A stretch of DNA of 64,000 nt. It comes from Bradyrhizobium embrapense. Lineage in GTDB: Bacteria > Pseudomonadota > Alphaproteobacteria > Rhizobiales > Xanthobacteraceae. Of this stretch, positions 37,948-47,550 are shown in pieces (position 1 is the first letter of the stretch; every line of letters begins with the position of its first letter). Location: positions 930,411 through 994,410 of the forward strand of contig NZ_LFIP02000002.1 in NCBI RefSeq assembly GCF_001189235.2. The letters are read 5' to 3'. The position numbers were made by a program, and so were the translations under genes. Under the pieces are notes generated by a model. It saw only the letters and a program-made list of their open reading frames with translations. It ran no database searches and was not told the DNA's origin.

Positions 37948-40779
37948 TCAGCCCTCGAACAGCACGAACGCCGCCCACACGCTGGCGTCCCTGGCGCCCG
38001 CGACCTTGCCGTCGCGCGCATCACGCCTCGTCTGGCGCAGCGCGTCCGAATAGGTCAGGCCCTCTGCGAGGTGCTCGTAGAAGCGCACGGTGAAGTTCGC
38101 GGTGCCCTCGTCGGCGACCGGCCACAGTGTCAGCAGCGCGCGGCGGGCGCCGGCGATGCCGAGCGCGGTCGGCAGGCCGCGCAGGCCGCTGACGAAACTC
38201 TCGTCGCCGCGGCCGGTCTCGCAGGCCGAGAGCACCAAGAGATCAAGTCCCGAGAGGTCCCAGTCCATCACCTCGAAGGCATAGAGATAGCCGTCCTTGT
38301 CGTCGCGCAGCGGAAACCTGCTGTCGCCTGCGCCGGACAGCACGATGCCGCTCTGCCAGAGCGTATCGAGGCCGGACGCCGTGCTGTCGTGATAGAAGCC
38401 GTGGGTTGCCAGATGCGCGATGCGCGCCTTGCCGATCGCCTCGCGCAGTGCGGCTTCGCTGACGCCGCGCCCGGTCAGCATCTCGACCGGCGCGCCGCGC
38501 GCGCGGGCGAGTTTTGCGATCGCCTCGATCTCGGTCTTCGTGCCGGGCAGCGGCATCGGCCCCGGCTGGCCGTATTCGATGCCGCCGGCGAGCAGCATCG
38601 CGCCCGTGCGATCGAGCTTTTCGCGCGCATGGATCGCGATCAGCGCGTCGGGGCTGGTCAGCATCCGGATCGTGGCGCGATCCTCCTGCAGGCCGCCGTC
38701 GGCGCCAGGCAGAAGCGAGAACGGCACGGCAAACAGGAAGCCGTCCGGCACGACATAGAGCGTGGTCTTGTCCTTCAGCAAAGGCTCCAGCGGCGCTAGC
38801 AGCCGTGCGTGGAGGTTCTGGAAGCGGCCTTTGCTGTCGAGCGCCCTGTCGTCGGGCGTCTTGTTGCCTGCTGCCTTGGTGTCTGGATTCGGCGCGACGG
38901 CTTGCGTCGCACGCAGCCGCGCGATCTCGGTGCGCACGCCGGTGTCGACCATCCGGCCGGGATCGCCGAGATCGACCACGCGGGGCTCGCCCGTTGCGGT
39001 CTCGACGATGGCGTAGAGCACGGTTGCGGACAGCGGCTCCTTCGATTGCCGATCCGCCTTCCATTGTCGCGTGATGAAATAGTTGATGACGGCCTCGTCA
39101 GGCGCGAGCAGCTGTGACGGACGGATCGCCTCTTGCGGCAGCTTCGCGCCGATCGCGTCGAGCCGCTTGTTCAGCGCCTTCTCGGCCGCGTCCTGCCGCT
39201 GCCACACCGATCGTGCCCAGTCGTCGATATTGCCCGACGAGAACAGCTCCTGCTTCTCGCCGTTGAGCCGCAGCGCCGCGCGCAGCAGCGCCGCGGTCTC
39301 CTCGTCCTTATCAGCCATTTGCGTCTCGAGTTGGCGCAGCGCGGTGGCATCGCCGCCGCCGAGCGTCTTCCAGCGCAGCACCGCGGCGGCAAAGGCCGGC
39401 TGTGCCACCGACGATCCGGCCCCGGTGGCGAAGCGGCCGAACGCGAACAGCAAATGGTCGGCGTGGGCCCGGATCGCCTCCGCGACGGCGCGATCGCCCG
39501 ATGTGCCGACCTCGCGCTTCATCCAGTCGAACATCTCGCGATCGAGGGCGGTGAAGCTCTGCACGGCTTGGTTCGGATCGGTCGCGATCAATGCGACCGC
39601 GATACCGAGCTTGATCTCGAAGCTGAGCGGATGCTGCGCGGTGAAGGCGCGGGTCGAAATCGAAAGCGCGGTCTGGCGTAGCCGCATGCCCGCATCAGGC
39701 TCGCCGCGCCGCTCGCGCTGGCCCGCGGCCAGCACCGCGGCCTTGATGCGCAGAAAATCCGCAAAGTTCTCCTCGTTGGCGACGATCGCCTCCAGCCGTG
39801 CCAGGTCGGCCGGCGATATCGCAGCATCGCCTGCGGCGAGCATGTCGGTGTAGAACAGCCAGGCGTCAGCCTGCCCGGCGAAGCTCGGATCCTTCGGCGC
39901 GAGCACAGTCGCGATCGCGCGATGCCGGCGGAAATAGCGGCGGGCGTCGTCGAATCGACCGAGATTGAGGAAATCCTGTCCGGCGTTGTTGACCGTCACC
40001 AGCGTGTTGAGATGGTTCTCGCCATAGTGCTTGGCGCGCTTCTCGATCGCGAACAGGTCGAGCTCGAGCGCCTTCGCCGGCGCGCCGATCTCGCGCAGCA
40101 TGTCGGCATAATTGTTGGCGAGCTTCCAGGTGGTGCGATGGTCGGGCCCCAGCGCCTTCTCCGAGCGTTCGAAATTGTGCCGGCCCAGATTCGTTGCCGA
40201 CGCTGCCGAGCCGTTGGCCGAGAGCGCGACCGCGAGCTTGTCGTTGGCGATCAGCGATTCCTCGGAGCCCTCGCCCCAATAGGCGTTGAAGGCCGCGATC
40301 GCCTTCATGTAGAGCGGCACGGCCTCCGCGATCCTGGCGTGGTCGGATACGAGGATCGCGTACATCAGGAGGACATCGGCATTGCCGGGCGGCGATTGCG
40401 CCGCCGCCTTGCCCTGGAACGCGCGCACGAACAGCTTCTCGGCGAGATCGTCGCGCTTGACCGCGCGCAGCGCGGCGGTCGCGTCGAAATACTGCTCCAT
40501 GACGAACTGCGCGTCGTCGAGCTTGTCTGCCGCATCCAGTGCGGCAAGCAGCTGTGCATAGCCCGTGTCGATCTTGCCACCGCGGGTCAGCGCGACGGCG
40601 TTCTTGATCTGCGCGGTGACCACCTGCGGGCCGCCGGCGCCTTGCGCCGGCGCACGCCTCGCGGAGAAATTCTGCGCGACCGCAGTGTCGACCGGTCCGA
40701 TCAGAACGGTGACGAATGCGAGGATGATACTGAGCGATGCGGTCCTGCGCGCGTGAGCAAAACCCCCGGTGATCTTCAT
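37948..40779 (-). CDS. Exported TPR-CHAT domain protein (caspase-like peptidase)
   Basis: The 943-residue protein from MKITGGFAHARR has a basic N-terminus and hydrophobic core ending AVAQ, a likely signal peptide. Residues about 40-400 are helical TPR-like repeats. The C-terminal third is a CHAT domain with the His motif AHLATHGFYHD and the Cys motif VLSACETGRGDE, so the catalytic dyad is intact, plus the DVS-type closing SVWAAFVLFEG. CHAT peptidases are often partnered with adaptors, but none is adjacent. The start is divergent from an NTF2-like gene across 534 bases. Confidence 0.9.
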   Translation of the reverse strand: MKITGGFAHARRTASLSIILAFVTVLIGPVDTAVAQNFSARRAPAQGAGGPQVVTAQIKNAVALTRGGKIDTGYAQLLAALDAADKLDDAQFVMEQYFDATAALRAVKRDDLAEKLFVRAFQGKAAAQSPPGNADVLLMYAILVSDHARIAEAVPLYMKAIAAFNAYWGEGSEESLIANDKLAVALSANGSAASATNLGRHNFERSEKALGPDHRTTWKLANNYADMLREIGAPAKALELDLFAIEKRAKHYGENHLNTLVTVNNAGQDFLNLGRFDDARRYFRRHRAIATVLAPKDPSFAGQADAWLFYTDMLAAGDAAISPADLARLEAIVANEENFADFLRIKAAVLAAGQRERRGEPDAGMRLRQTALSISTRAFTAQHPLSFEIKLGIAVALIATDPNQAVQSFTALDREMFDWMKREVGTSGDRAVAEAIRAHADHLLFAFGRFATGAGSSVAQPAFAAAVLRWKTLGGGDATALRQLETQMADKDEETAALLRAALRLNGEKQELFSSGNIDDWARSVWQRQDAAEKALNKRLDAIGAKLPQEAIRPSQLLAPDEAVINYFITRQWKADRQSKEPLSATVLYAIVETATGEPRVVDLGDPGRMVDTGVRTEIARLRATQAVAPNPDTKAAGNKTPDDRALDSKGRFQNLHARLLAPLEPLLKDKTTLYVVPDGFLFAVPFSLLPGADGGLQEDRATIRMLTSPDALIAIHAREKLDRTGAMLLAGGIEYGQPGPMPLPGTKTEIEAIAKLARARGAPVEMLTGRGVSEAALREAIGKARIAHLATHGFYHDSTASGLDTLWQSGIVLSGAGDSRFPLRDDKDGYLYAFEVMDWDLSGLDLLVLSACETGRGDESFVSGLRGLPTALGIAGARRALLTLWPVADEGTANFTVRFYEHLAEGLTYSDALRQTRRDARDGKVAGARDASVWAAFVLFEG

Positions 40780-41313
40780 CAGTAACACATCCTCATCGTG
40801 CAGTCCGTCGTCGGATCGCGTTCCCCGCACCTGACGGCGTCGTCGCAACAGGCTCGCGACGCTTTAGCGGTGCGCCTTTGCATGAACAAGACAGGACGGC
40901 CGGTTCTGCGCGTGGCGCGGAACCGACGAGCCGAATTCGTGTTTCTTGGTCGCAGCCGATGCCTCTGGCGTTCACGCATCGCATCCCCGAATTGTGCCCG
41001 TGCCATGTGCCGTGGGACGCCGTCGGCCGCCGCTTGCATGCCACCGGCATGGTCGAGCCATCAGATGATGTTACCGCCGGCATGCCGGCTGGCTGTGCCG
41101 TTCGTGTTGCGCAGGGGCTCAAGAGCCGCGGCCTGCCCGCAAGCCGTCGCCACTTTCCCGGCGACCGCCTTTCGCTTCCGAATGGAACCGCGCGCGGGCC
41201 GAAGGCGAAAATGAATTCTGACCATCGTCACTTGCGCCACCCCGTCCGATTCGCGTATGAGGCGCATCCTTCCTGTTCTGCAACTAACCCTTTCGATTGA
41301 GGGCGCCCTGCCG
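40780..41313. other. Divergent intergenic region without a supported gene
   Basis: Several frames stay open because of composition, but none has a recognisable product. It presumably holds the CHAT-gene and NTF2-like promoters. Confidence 0.45.
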
Positions 41314-41724
41314 ATGTCCAACGCCACCCTCGACGCCAACAAGGCGCTCGTGCTTGCGCATTACGACGCCGTGACCAACCGTCTCGATCCCGATGCGATC
41401 CGCGTGCAGCTGGCGTCCGACTTCTTCGATCATGCCCTGGGCAAGCGGATGAGTGCGGAGGAGGTGATCGCGCATGCGGCCGCGATGCACGAGACCTTCG
41501 CCGATCTGTCAGCGGTGGCGGAATGCCTGGTGGCCGAGCGCGACATCGTCGCCGGCCGTTTCGTCTGGCGCGGCCGACACCGCAGCCCGTGGCGCGGCAT
41601 TGCGCCGACCGGCCGCCACGTCGAGTTCCGCGGCATGACGTTCTGGCGGATTCACGACGGCAAGATCTCCGAGCGTTGGGCCGAGATCGATTTTGTCGAC
41701 CTGGAGCGGCAGCTCAAGGACTGA
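41314..41724 (+). CDS. SnoaL/NTF2-like ester cyclase family protein
   Basis: The 136-residue cone-shaped NTF2-fold protein starts MSNATLDANKALVLAHYDAVTNR. The pattern FFDHALGKRMSAEEVIAHAAAMHETFADL and GRHVEFRGMTFWRIHDGKISERWAEIDF is that of SnoaL-like polyketide cyclases and their many uncharacterised relatives. The pocket includes His and Asp residues, but no substrate can be named. It stands alone. Confidence 0.85.
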   Translation: MSNATLDANKALVLAHYDAVTNRLDPDAIRVQLASDFFDHALGKRMSAEEVIAHAAAMHETFADLSAVAECLVAERDIVAGRFVWRGRHRSPWRGIAPTGRHVEFRGMTFWRIHDGKISERWAEIDFVDLERQLKD

Positions 41725-41926
41725 GCTCCGGCAAACTCCCTGTCCTGTTACGAGACACGGTGGTCCGTTCGACCGGGACGGATCGTTGACGAGCGCTGCC
41801 TGCGTTGGCGATTTCACGTCGCGGTCGCCTTGACCAAAGGTTGTTGTCTGATAAAAATAATCCTTTGGATTGCTTGATGATATTTGGCCGCGGGCATGGA
41901 TTTGCCCGTGTCCGAGGATGTTTGCG

Positions 41927-42820
41927 ATGGCCATATTGGAAACGATTGCGAACCGCCAGGCGCAGTGGTCCGAGACCGCCAACCACCTGAAATCGACCAT
42001 CGATCGGGCGCGCTGGTCGGTGTTCGCCCTATCGTCGCTCGGCGCGGTGCTGGCCGCGGTGGCGAGCCAGTTGCCGGACAACACGGCCGCGCCGCGCAGC
42101 ACGGTTGCGATCGCAGGCGCCGTGAGCCTTGCGCTCGCGACTTTCTTCACGCAGCGTCTGCTCGGGACCGACCGGATCTCGGCCTGGGTGCGCGTGCGCG
42201 CGATCTCGGAGCGCCTGAAGCGGGAGGCCTATCGCTTTGCGGCGGGCGCAGCGCCTTACAACGATCCGGCCAAGGCCGATGCGCTGCTCGACGAGGAAGG
42301 GCGCAAGATCGAGGCCGATGGCGAGGATCTGCTGCCGCAGCTGGTGCGCACCGCGACGCAAGGGGCGTTGCCGCGCCAGAGCCTGCAACACGAGCAATAC
42401 ATCAAGCAGCGCGTGCAGGGCCACATCGACTGGTTCACCAAAAGGGCTGGCAGCAATCAGGCGGTCGTCGTGCGGCTGCGGCGCATCGAATTCGCGCTCG
42501 CCGCGCTGGCAACCCTGCTGACCGCGGTTGCCGGCGTGGCAGCCAAGCCCGTGATCGCGGGTGTTCCGTTCGACACAGTCGCCTTCACCGCGGTGCTGAC
42601 CACGCTCGGCGGCGCGGTGCTCGCCCACATCGAGGCCGCGCGCTACGATTTCCTGGTCACGACCTTTCGCGCGACGGCGCGGCGGCTCGAGGACTGCACC
42701 AATCGGCCGCGGCCGTCATGGTCGGACTTCGTCAACGAATGCGAGAACATTCTGGCGACCGAGAACATGTCCTGGATCGCCAAGTTCACCGGCAAGCCTG
42801 AGGCGACGTCGAGTCCGTGA
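41927..42820 (+). CDS. DUF4231/SLATT-like two-TM membrane protein
   Basis: The 297-residue protein begins MAILETIANRQAQW. Two hydrophobic hairpins are seen: ARWSVFALSSLGAVLAAVAS...TVAIAGAVSLALATFF (about 30-75) and IEFALAALATLLTAVAGVAA...FTAVLTTLGGAVLAHI (about 185-235), with long helical segments between and after. This looks like the DUF4231/SLATT fold, proposed to form pores in some nucleotide-signalling conflict systems. No sensor or cyclase is adjacent here. GAGGA at 41913 supports the start. It is followed by a DUF817 gene after 78 bases. Confidence 0.7.
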   Translation: MAILETIANRQAQWSETANHLKSTIDRARWSVFALSSLGAVLAAVASQLPDNTAAPRSTVAIAGAVSLALATFFTQRLLGTDRISAWVRVRAISERLKREAYRFAAGAAPYNDPAKADALLDEEGRKIEADGEDLLPQLVRTATQGALPRQSLQHEQYIKQRVQGHIDWFTKRAGSNQAVVVRLRRIEFALAALATLLTAVAGVAAKPVIAGVPFDTVAFTAVLTTLGGAVLAHIEAARYDFLVTTFRATARRLEDCTNRPRPSWSDFVNECENILATENMSWIAKFTGKPEATSSP

Positions 42821-42898
42821 GGGCCCGGCGCGCGGTCTAGGCAAAATCTGCACAACTGCGCCGCGCTGCGACCGTGATCCGCCGCCATCGTCCGCGGC

Positions 42899-43858
42899 GT
42901 GCATCACAAGCTGACACCGACCGGACCGATCGCAAGCGCCGCGGCCAACTGGCCGCCGCTGCGCCGCTTCATCGCCGCCGAGCATCGGCTCGGCTTGGTG
43001 ATGGCGCAGCGCCGCTGGACCGCGGGGCTTTACGAATTCCTGCGCTTCGGCGTGAAGCAGGCCTGGGCCTGCTTGTTCGGCGGCATCGCGGTGGCGCTGA
43101 TGATCGGCACCTGGCGCTTCTATCCGCCGGATGCTGTGCTGGCACGCTACGACTTCCTGTTTCTCTGCATGCTCGCCGTCCAGGCCGTGCTGTTGGCAGG
43201 AAAGCTCGAGACGTGGGAGGAGGCCAGGGTCATCCTGGTCTACCATGTCGTCGGGACATTGATGGAACTGTTCAAGACGCATGTCGGCTCCTGGATCTAT
43301 CCGGAGCCCAGCATCTTTCATATCGGCGGCGTGCCGCTGTTCTCGGGCTTCATGTATTCCTGCATCGGCAGCTACATCTGCCGCTGCTGGCGGCTGTTCG
43401 ATTTCCGTTTTGTCGAGCATCCGCGCCGCCTCAGCCTGGTTGCCCTCAGCATCGCGATCTATCTCAACTTCTTCAGCCACCACTACATCATCGACCTGCG
43501 CTGGCTGCTGTTTGCCTGGGCCGTCTGGCTGTTCGGCCGCACCAGCATCCATTTCAAGGTCCGGACCACCTACCGCGCAATGCCGCTGCTGCTCGGCCTC
43601 GTACTGGTCTCGCTGTTCATCTGGTTCACCGAGAACATCGGTACCTTCGCCAAGACCTGGCTCTATCCGTCGCAGCGGCTCGGCTGGTCGATGGTCGGAA
43701 TCGAGAAGCTCGGCTCCTGGTTCCTGCTCCTGATCATCAGCTACACACTGGTGAGCCTAGTCAATCCGCCGCGGAAGTGGCGGGGCGAGAGTGCGGGTGC
43801 CGATGTGCGGCGGCGTGACGCCGAGACCGTCGGAAAGATGTCGCTGCCGACGCTTTGA
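42899..43858 (+). CDS. DUF817 family integral membrane protein
   Basis: The 319-residue protein from a GTG start has about eight hydrophobic segments. The central VYHVVGTLMELFKTHVGSWIYPEPSIFHIGGVPLFSGFMYSCIGSYI is characteristic of DUF817. Several His and Glu residues within or near membrane segments are conserved-looking. The function is unknown. It ends 55 bases before the lytic transglycosylase gene on the same strand. Confidence 0.85.
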   Translation: MHHKLTPTGPIASAAANWPPLRRFIAAEHRLGLVMAQRRWTAGLYEFLRFGVKQAWACLFGGIAVALMIGTWRFYPPDAVLARYDFLFLCMLAVQAVLLAGKLETWEEARVILVYHVVGTLMELFKTHVGSWIYPEPSIFHIGGVPLFSGFMYSCIGSYICRCWRLFDFRFVEHPRRLSLVALSIAIYLNFFSHHYIIDLRWLLFAWAVWLFGRTSIHFKVRTTYRAMPLLLGLVLVSLFIWFTENIGTFAKTWLYPSQRLGWSMVGIEKLGSWFLLLIISYTLVSLVNPPRKWRGESAGADVRRRDAETVGKMSLPTL

Positions 43859-43913
43859 CTGCCTCGTTTGCTCCATGCCATGATCGGCCATTCGAAGCAG
43901 AAGGGATGTTTGC

Positions 43914-44720
43914 ATGCTCAGGTGTCGTTTGGCGGTTGTGTTCGGCGCCTTGCTGCTTGCCACCCCCTCCTATGCCGCCCGCTGCGGCGGCAGTTTTCCG
44001 GCCTTCGTCCAGTCGTTCTCGCAGGAAGCGGCCGCGGCCGGCATCCGGCAGGACGTGATCTCGGCGGCGCTCGGCGGGGTGCAGCAGGATGGCGGGGTGC
44101 TCGCCTTCGACCGGCGGCAGCGCTACACCTTCAACAAGACCTTTGAGCAGTATGTCGCAACCCGCGTCGGCTCCGGCCGCATCAATGGCGGCCGCGCCAT
44201 GCTGCAGCGGCACGCCGCGCTGCTGTCGAAGATCGAGCAGCAATACGGCGTGCCGCGCCAGATCCTGGTTGCGATCTGGGGGCTGGAAACCGATTTCGGC
44301 AAGGGCGACATGGGCAAGCTGCCGGTGTTCCGCGTGCTTACGACGCTGGCGCATGACTGCCGCCGCACCGACCTGTTCCAGGGCGAACTGCTCGCCGCGC
44401 TCAAGATCCTGCAACGCGGCGACCTTCGTCTGAATGACATGATCGGCGCCTATGCCGGCGAGATCGGGCAGACGCAATTCCTGCCGTCGTCCTACATCAA
44501 GTATGGCGTCGATTTCGACGGCGACGGCCATGTCGATCTGCGCCATTCGGTGCCGGACGTGCTGGCCTCGACCGCGAACCTGTTGCACTCGAACGGCTTC
44601 AAGATGGGCGCGCCCTATGGCGAAGGCAGCGCCAATTTCGAGGCGATGCGCGAGTGGAACAGGGCGGTGATCTATCGCAAGACCATCGGGTATTTTGCCG
44701 ATCAGCTTGTGGGGCGGTGA
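43914..44720 (+). CDS. Lytic murein transglycosylase (MltB-like)
   Basis: The 268-residue exported enzyme has a signal peptide ending SYAA and an SLT_2 domain. The catalytic Glu is E125 in AIWGLETDFG, followed by the family motifs AYAGEIGQTQFLPSSYIKYGVDFDGDGHVDL. It cleaves the MurNAc-GlcNAc bond with 1,6-anhydro product formation in the periplasm. No C-terminal peptidoglycan-binding domain is present. It is followed by an intergenic palindrome. Confidence 0.92.
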   Translation: MLRCRLAVVFGALLLATPSYAARCGGSFPAFVQSFSQEAAAAGIRQDVISAALGGVQQDGGVLAFDRRQRYTFNKTFEQYVATRVGSGRINGGRAMLQRHAALLSKIEQQYGVPRQILVAIWGLETDFGKGDMGKLPVFRVLTTLAHDCRRTDLFQGELLAALKILQRGDLRLNDMIGAYAGEIGQTQFLPSSYIKYGVDFDGDGHVDLRHSVPDVLASTANLLHSNGFKMGAPYGEGSANFEAMREWNRAVIYRKTIGYFADQLVGR

Positions 44721-44741
44721 GGGCGCGGCTTTTGCGTCTGT

Positions 44742-44827
44742 CGTCATTGCGAGCGAAGCGAAGCAATCCATCTTTCAGCATGTGCGGGAAGATGGATTGC
44801 TTCGTCGCTTCGCTCCTCGCAATGACG
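44742..44827. repeat. CGTCATTGCGAGCGAAGCG intergenic palindrome
   Basis: The left arm GTCATTGCGAGCGAAGCGAAG and the right arm CTTCGCTCCTCGCAATGAC are inverted copies, with inner arms CAATCCATCTT/AAGATGGATTG. It is a dispersed element of Bradyrhizobium and relatives. Confidence 0.7.
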
Positions 44828-44919
44828 TCTGCTACCAACAAGCCGCATAACGCGCTGAGAAATGGATTCTGGCTCTCGCTTTGCGAGCCCCGGAACGACG
44901 GATTGAGAGTGCGGGGGCC

Positions 44920-45765
44920 ATGGAAACCATCGGCAGCCAAAAGATCTGGTCGTTCTTCGACCGCCGAGGATGCCAGGTTGCGAAGAACTCGGCGGTGCGG
45001 GAGGGGCCGGGGCATCGCGTCGGCTCCTATCTCGAACTCGCAACCAAGATCGCCGAACTGCAATTCCTCAACCGCGACCATGTGCTGCTGTTCCGTGGCC
45101 AGGGCGCCGACTTCCGGAACGTCAAGCGCAACTCGTCGCTGAAGCCGACTCTGTTCCGCGCCGGCCGCGGCAATCCGGACCGCGAGACGCTGGCGACGCG
45201 GTTTGCGGCGCTGGCCCGCGCCGAGCGGATCCTGATCGCGGACTACGCCAAGGCAAAGCTGCTCGGGCTGGAGCGGCTGAAGCGGCATCGCATCCTGCGC
45301 TGGTCGATCCTGCAGCATTATGAGGTCTGCACGACGCCGCTGCTCGACGTCACCCATTCGATCCGGATCGCCGCCTCGTTCGCCTCGCTGGCGGAGACCG
45401 GCACCGCCTTCCTCTATGTGCTCGGCGTGCCGAACTTGAGCGGCGCGATCACCGCGAGCGCGGAGGCCGGCCTGCAGATCGTGCGTCTCGCCAGCGTCTG
45501 TCCGCCGGCGGCGGTGCGGCCGCATATCCAGGAGGGTTATCTGCTCGGCGAATATCCTGAAATGTCGGGTACCGAGCAGAAGGAGAACTATTTTCCCTAC
45601 GAGATGGATTTCGGCCGGCGGCTGGTCGCAAAATTCTCGTTCGCGACGGCCTCGTTCTGGAAGAACGACAATTTCCCGCAGGTGACGAGGAGCGCGCTCT
45701 ATCCGTCGGAGAAAAGCGATCCGCTGTTTCAGCTGGCGCTCGGAGTGAAGAAGCAACTGGGGTGA
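44920..45765 (+). CDS. FRG domain-containing protein
   Basis: The 281-residue protein starts METIGSQKIW. The defining motif is seen as VLLFRGQG (F58-R59-G60), followed by KPTLFR and later ILQHYEVCTTPLLDVTHSIRIAASFAS, the conserved core of FRG proteins. The family is of unknown activity and is often found in mobile or conflict-linked loci. No toxin, antitoxin or restriction gene is adjacent. The ATG follows a G-rich stretch without a strong ribosome site. Confidence 0.85.
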   Translation: METIGSQKIWSFFDRRGCQVAKNSAVREGPGHRVGSYLELATKIAELQFLNRDHVLLFRGQGADFRNVKRNSSLKPTLFRAGRGNPDRETLATRFAALARAERILIADYAKAKLLGLERLKRHRILRWSILQHYEVCTTPLLDVTHSIRIAASFASLAETGTAFLYVLGVPNLSGAITASAEAGLQIVRLASVCPPAAVRPHIQEGYLLGEYPEMSGTEQKENYFPYEMDFGRRLVAKFSFATASFWKNDNFPQVTRSALYPSEKSDPLFQLALGVKKQLG

Positions 45766-45966
45766 TCAGCGCTTCGTGACACACCGCTCGTGCAACATCG
45801 TCGGTGTCGCCCCGGGCTTGACACGGGGACCCAGCCACAAATGTCCGTGTCGCACGACGCTGGAGCCACAGCGTGTCTTACTAACCCAATCTCGTGGTTA
45901 TAGGTCCCTGCTTTCGCAGGACGACGGATGGTGTGTGCTGCATATCGCCAATCGTTCGGCCGCCCC

Positions 45967-46872
45967 TCACTTCGCCACCTCGCGCATTGAGCCGGCCTGC
46001 GCCGCCTCGCGCGCGATCCGCCGCGCCGCCGTCTTCTCCATCAGCCGCTGCATCACCTTCCAGTAGGTGCCGGGGCGGAAGCGTTGCAGCAGGTCCATGA
46101 AGCGGGCGTCCTTGCCGATCAGGATGCGCGGCTGGTTTTTCTCGATGCCGGTGATGATGCGTTGCGCAGCCGCGGTCGGTGTGGTCCTGGCCAGCGCGTC
46201 GAAGCGCTCGATGGCTTCCGAGTGGCGGGCATTGTCGGTGATGCCGGCGCCGGTGCGTGAGTTGCGTGCGATGTTGGTGGCGACGCCGCCGGGATGCACG
46301 ACCGAGAGCCGCACCGGGCTGTTCGCCACCGCAAGCTCGTGGCGCAGGCTCTCCGAGAAGCCGCGCACCGCGAACTTGGCCGCGCAATAGGCGCTCTGGC
46401 CGGGCGGGGCGAGGATGCCGAAGATCGAGGAGATGTTGACGATATGCGCCTCGCGCTGCCGCGCAAGCTGCGGCAGGAAGGCGCGAGTGCCGTGCACCAC
46501 GCCCCAGAAATTGATGTTGAACAGCCACTCCATCTGCGCCTGCTCGATCTCGCCGAATTCGCCGAGCAGCGCGACGCCGGCATTGTTGACGACGATGTTG
46601 AGCCCTGGATGGGCGGCGCCGGCGGCCTCGGCAAACGCCCTGATCTGGCCGGGCTCGCTGACATCGAGGCGGTGCACCGTGACCTTGCGCGGGCTGACCT
46701 TGGTGCTCTCGATCGCCTTGGCGATCTCGGCGACGGCGGCCTGCAGGCCGGCCTCGTCGCGGTCGGCTATCGCAAGATCGCAGCCGCGCAATGCCAACTC
46801 ATGCGCGAGCGCGCGGCCGATGCCGCTGGCGGCCCCTGTCACGGCGGCGGCGGATCCAGAAATCGCGGTCAT
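45967..46872 (-). CDS. Short-chain dehydrogenase/reductase
   Basis: The 301-residue SDR has the cofactor motif TGAASGIGRALAHEL, an NNAGVAL motif, catalytic Ser in ISSIFGI and Y-x-x-x-K as SAYCAAK. The extra C-terminal region (about 230-301) with MQRLMEKTAARRIAREAA resembles longer SDRs acting on fatty or acyl substrates. The start at MTAISGSA has a GGAG site. It is divergent from the receiver-domain gene and the substrate is unknown. Confidence 0.9.
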   Translation of the reverse strand: MTAISGSAAAVTGAASGIGRALAHELALRGCDLAIADRDEAGLQAAVAEIAKAIESTKVSPRKVTVHRLDVSEPGQIRAFAEAAGAAHPGLNIVVNNAGVALLGEFGEIEQAQMEWLFNINFWGVVHGTRAFLPQLARQREAHIVNISSIFGILAPPGQSAYCAAKFAVRGFSESLRHELAVANSPVRLSVVHPGGVATNIARNSRTGAGITDNARHSEAIERFDALARTTPTAAAQRIITGIEKNQPRILIGKDARFMDLLQRFRPGTYWKVMQRLMEKTAARRIAREAAQAGSMREVAK

Positions 46873-47036
46873 GTCAGCTCCATCTGAAAAGGCGTTGGAT
46901 GAAAAAGGTGTTGGACATGCTGGACGGGAACACGGCGGTTTCCGCACTTTTCTCAAATTGGAACCGAACCATCCAGTGATCCTAGGCATTTGGAATGTGT
47001 TCGTTTCGAAACCGCGATCAGCAGGGAGGTTCAGCC

Positions 47037-47438
47037 ATGGGACAGTCGAGACCCTATCGTGCGAAAGCCCTGGTTGTCGAAGACGATCCGATGCAGCGCG
47101 AGATGATCGAGCTGCTGCTCGCGGAGAGCGAGTTCGACGTCATCTGCTGTGAGAGTGCGGAAGCCGCAGAACTGGTCCTGCAGGGCAGCGGCGACAGTGT
47201 CGTGCTGATGTTGACGGATGTCGAACTGGCCGGAAACATGACCGGGATCGAGCTCGCTTACGCTGCGAAGAAATACAAACCCGATCTCGACGTGATCGTG
47301 ACCTCGGGCAGGCCGCTGCGGCAGCGCCTCCCGGACGGCACCCTGTTCTGGTCCAAGCCCTGGGCGCCGCTGGACGTCATCCGGGTCGCCGAGATGAAGG
47401 CATCCGAACTGTCGGATAGCGGGTCGCGCAGATCCTGA
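47037..47438 (+). CDS. Single-domain response regulator (receiver)
   Basis: The 133-residue CheY-like receiver starts MGQSRPYRAKALVVEDDPMQREM. The acidic pair (VVEDDP), phospho-acceptor Asp (LMLTDVELAG), Thr/Ser (VTSG) and Lys (WSKPW) positions are present. There is no output domain, so it may act as a phosphate sink or relay. No histidine kinase is nearby. An AGGGAGG site supports the start. Confidence 0.9.
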   Translation: MGQSRPYRAKALVVEDDPMQREMIELLLAESEFDVICCESAEAAELVLQGSGDSVVLMLTDVELAGNMTGIELAYAAKKYKPDLDVIVTSGRPLRQRLPDGTLFWSKPWAPLDVIRVAEMKASELSDSGSRRS

Positions 47439-47550
47439 CCGGGCCAGGCTGGTCCTCATAGCGGAGTTGTCAGCCCGGGCGGGCGGCGGCCGCTTCCGTC
47501 CCGGGGGCGGGACGTGATATTGGCGGCGGATGTCCCGTTGAGGATTTGAA

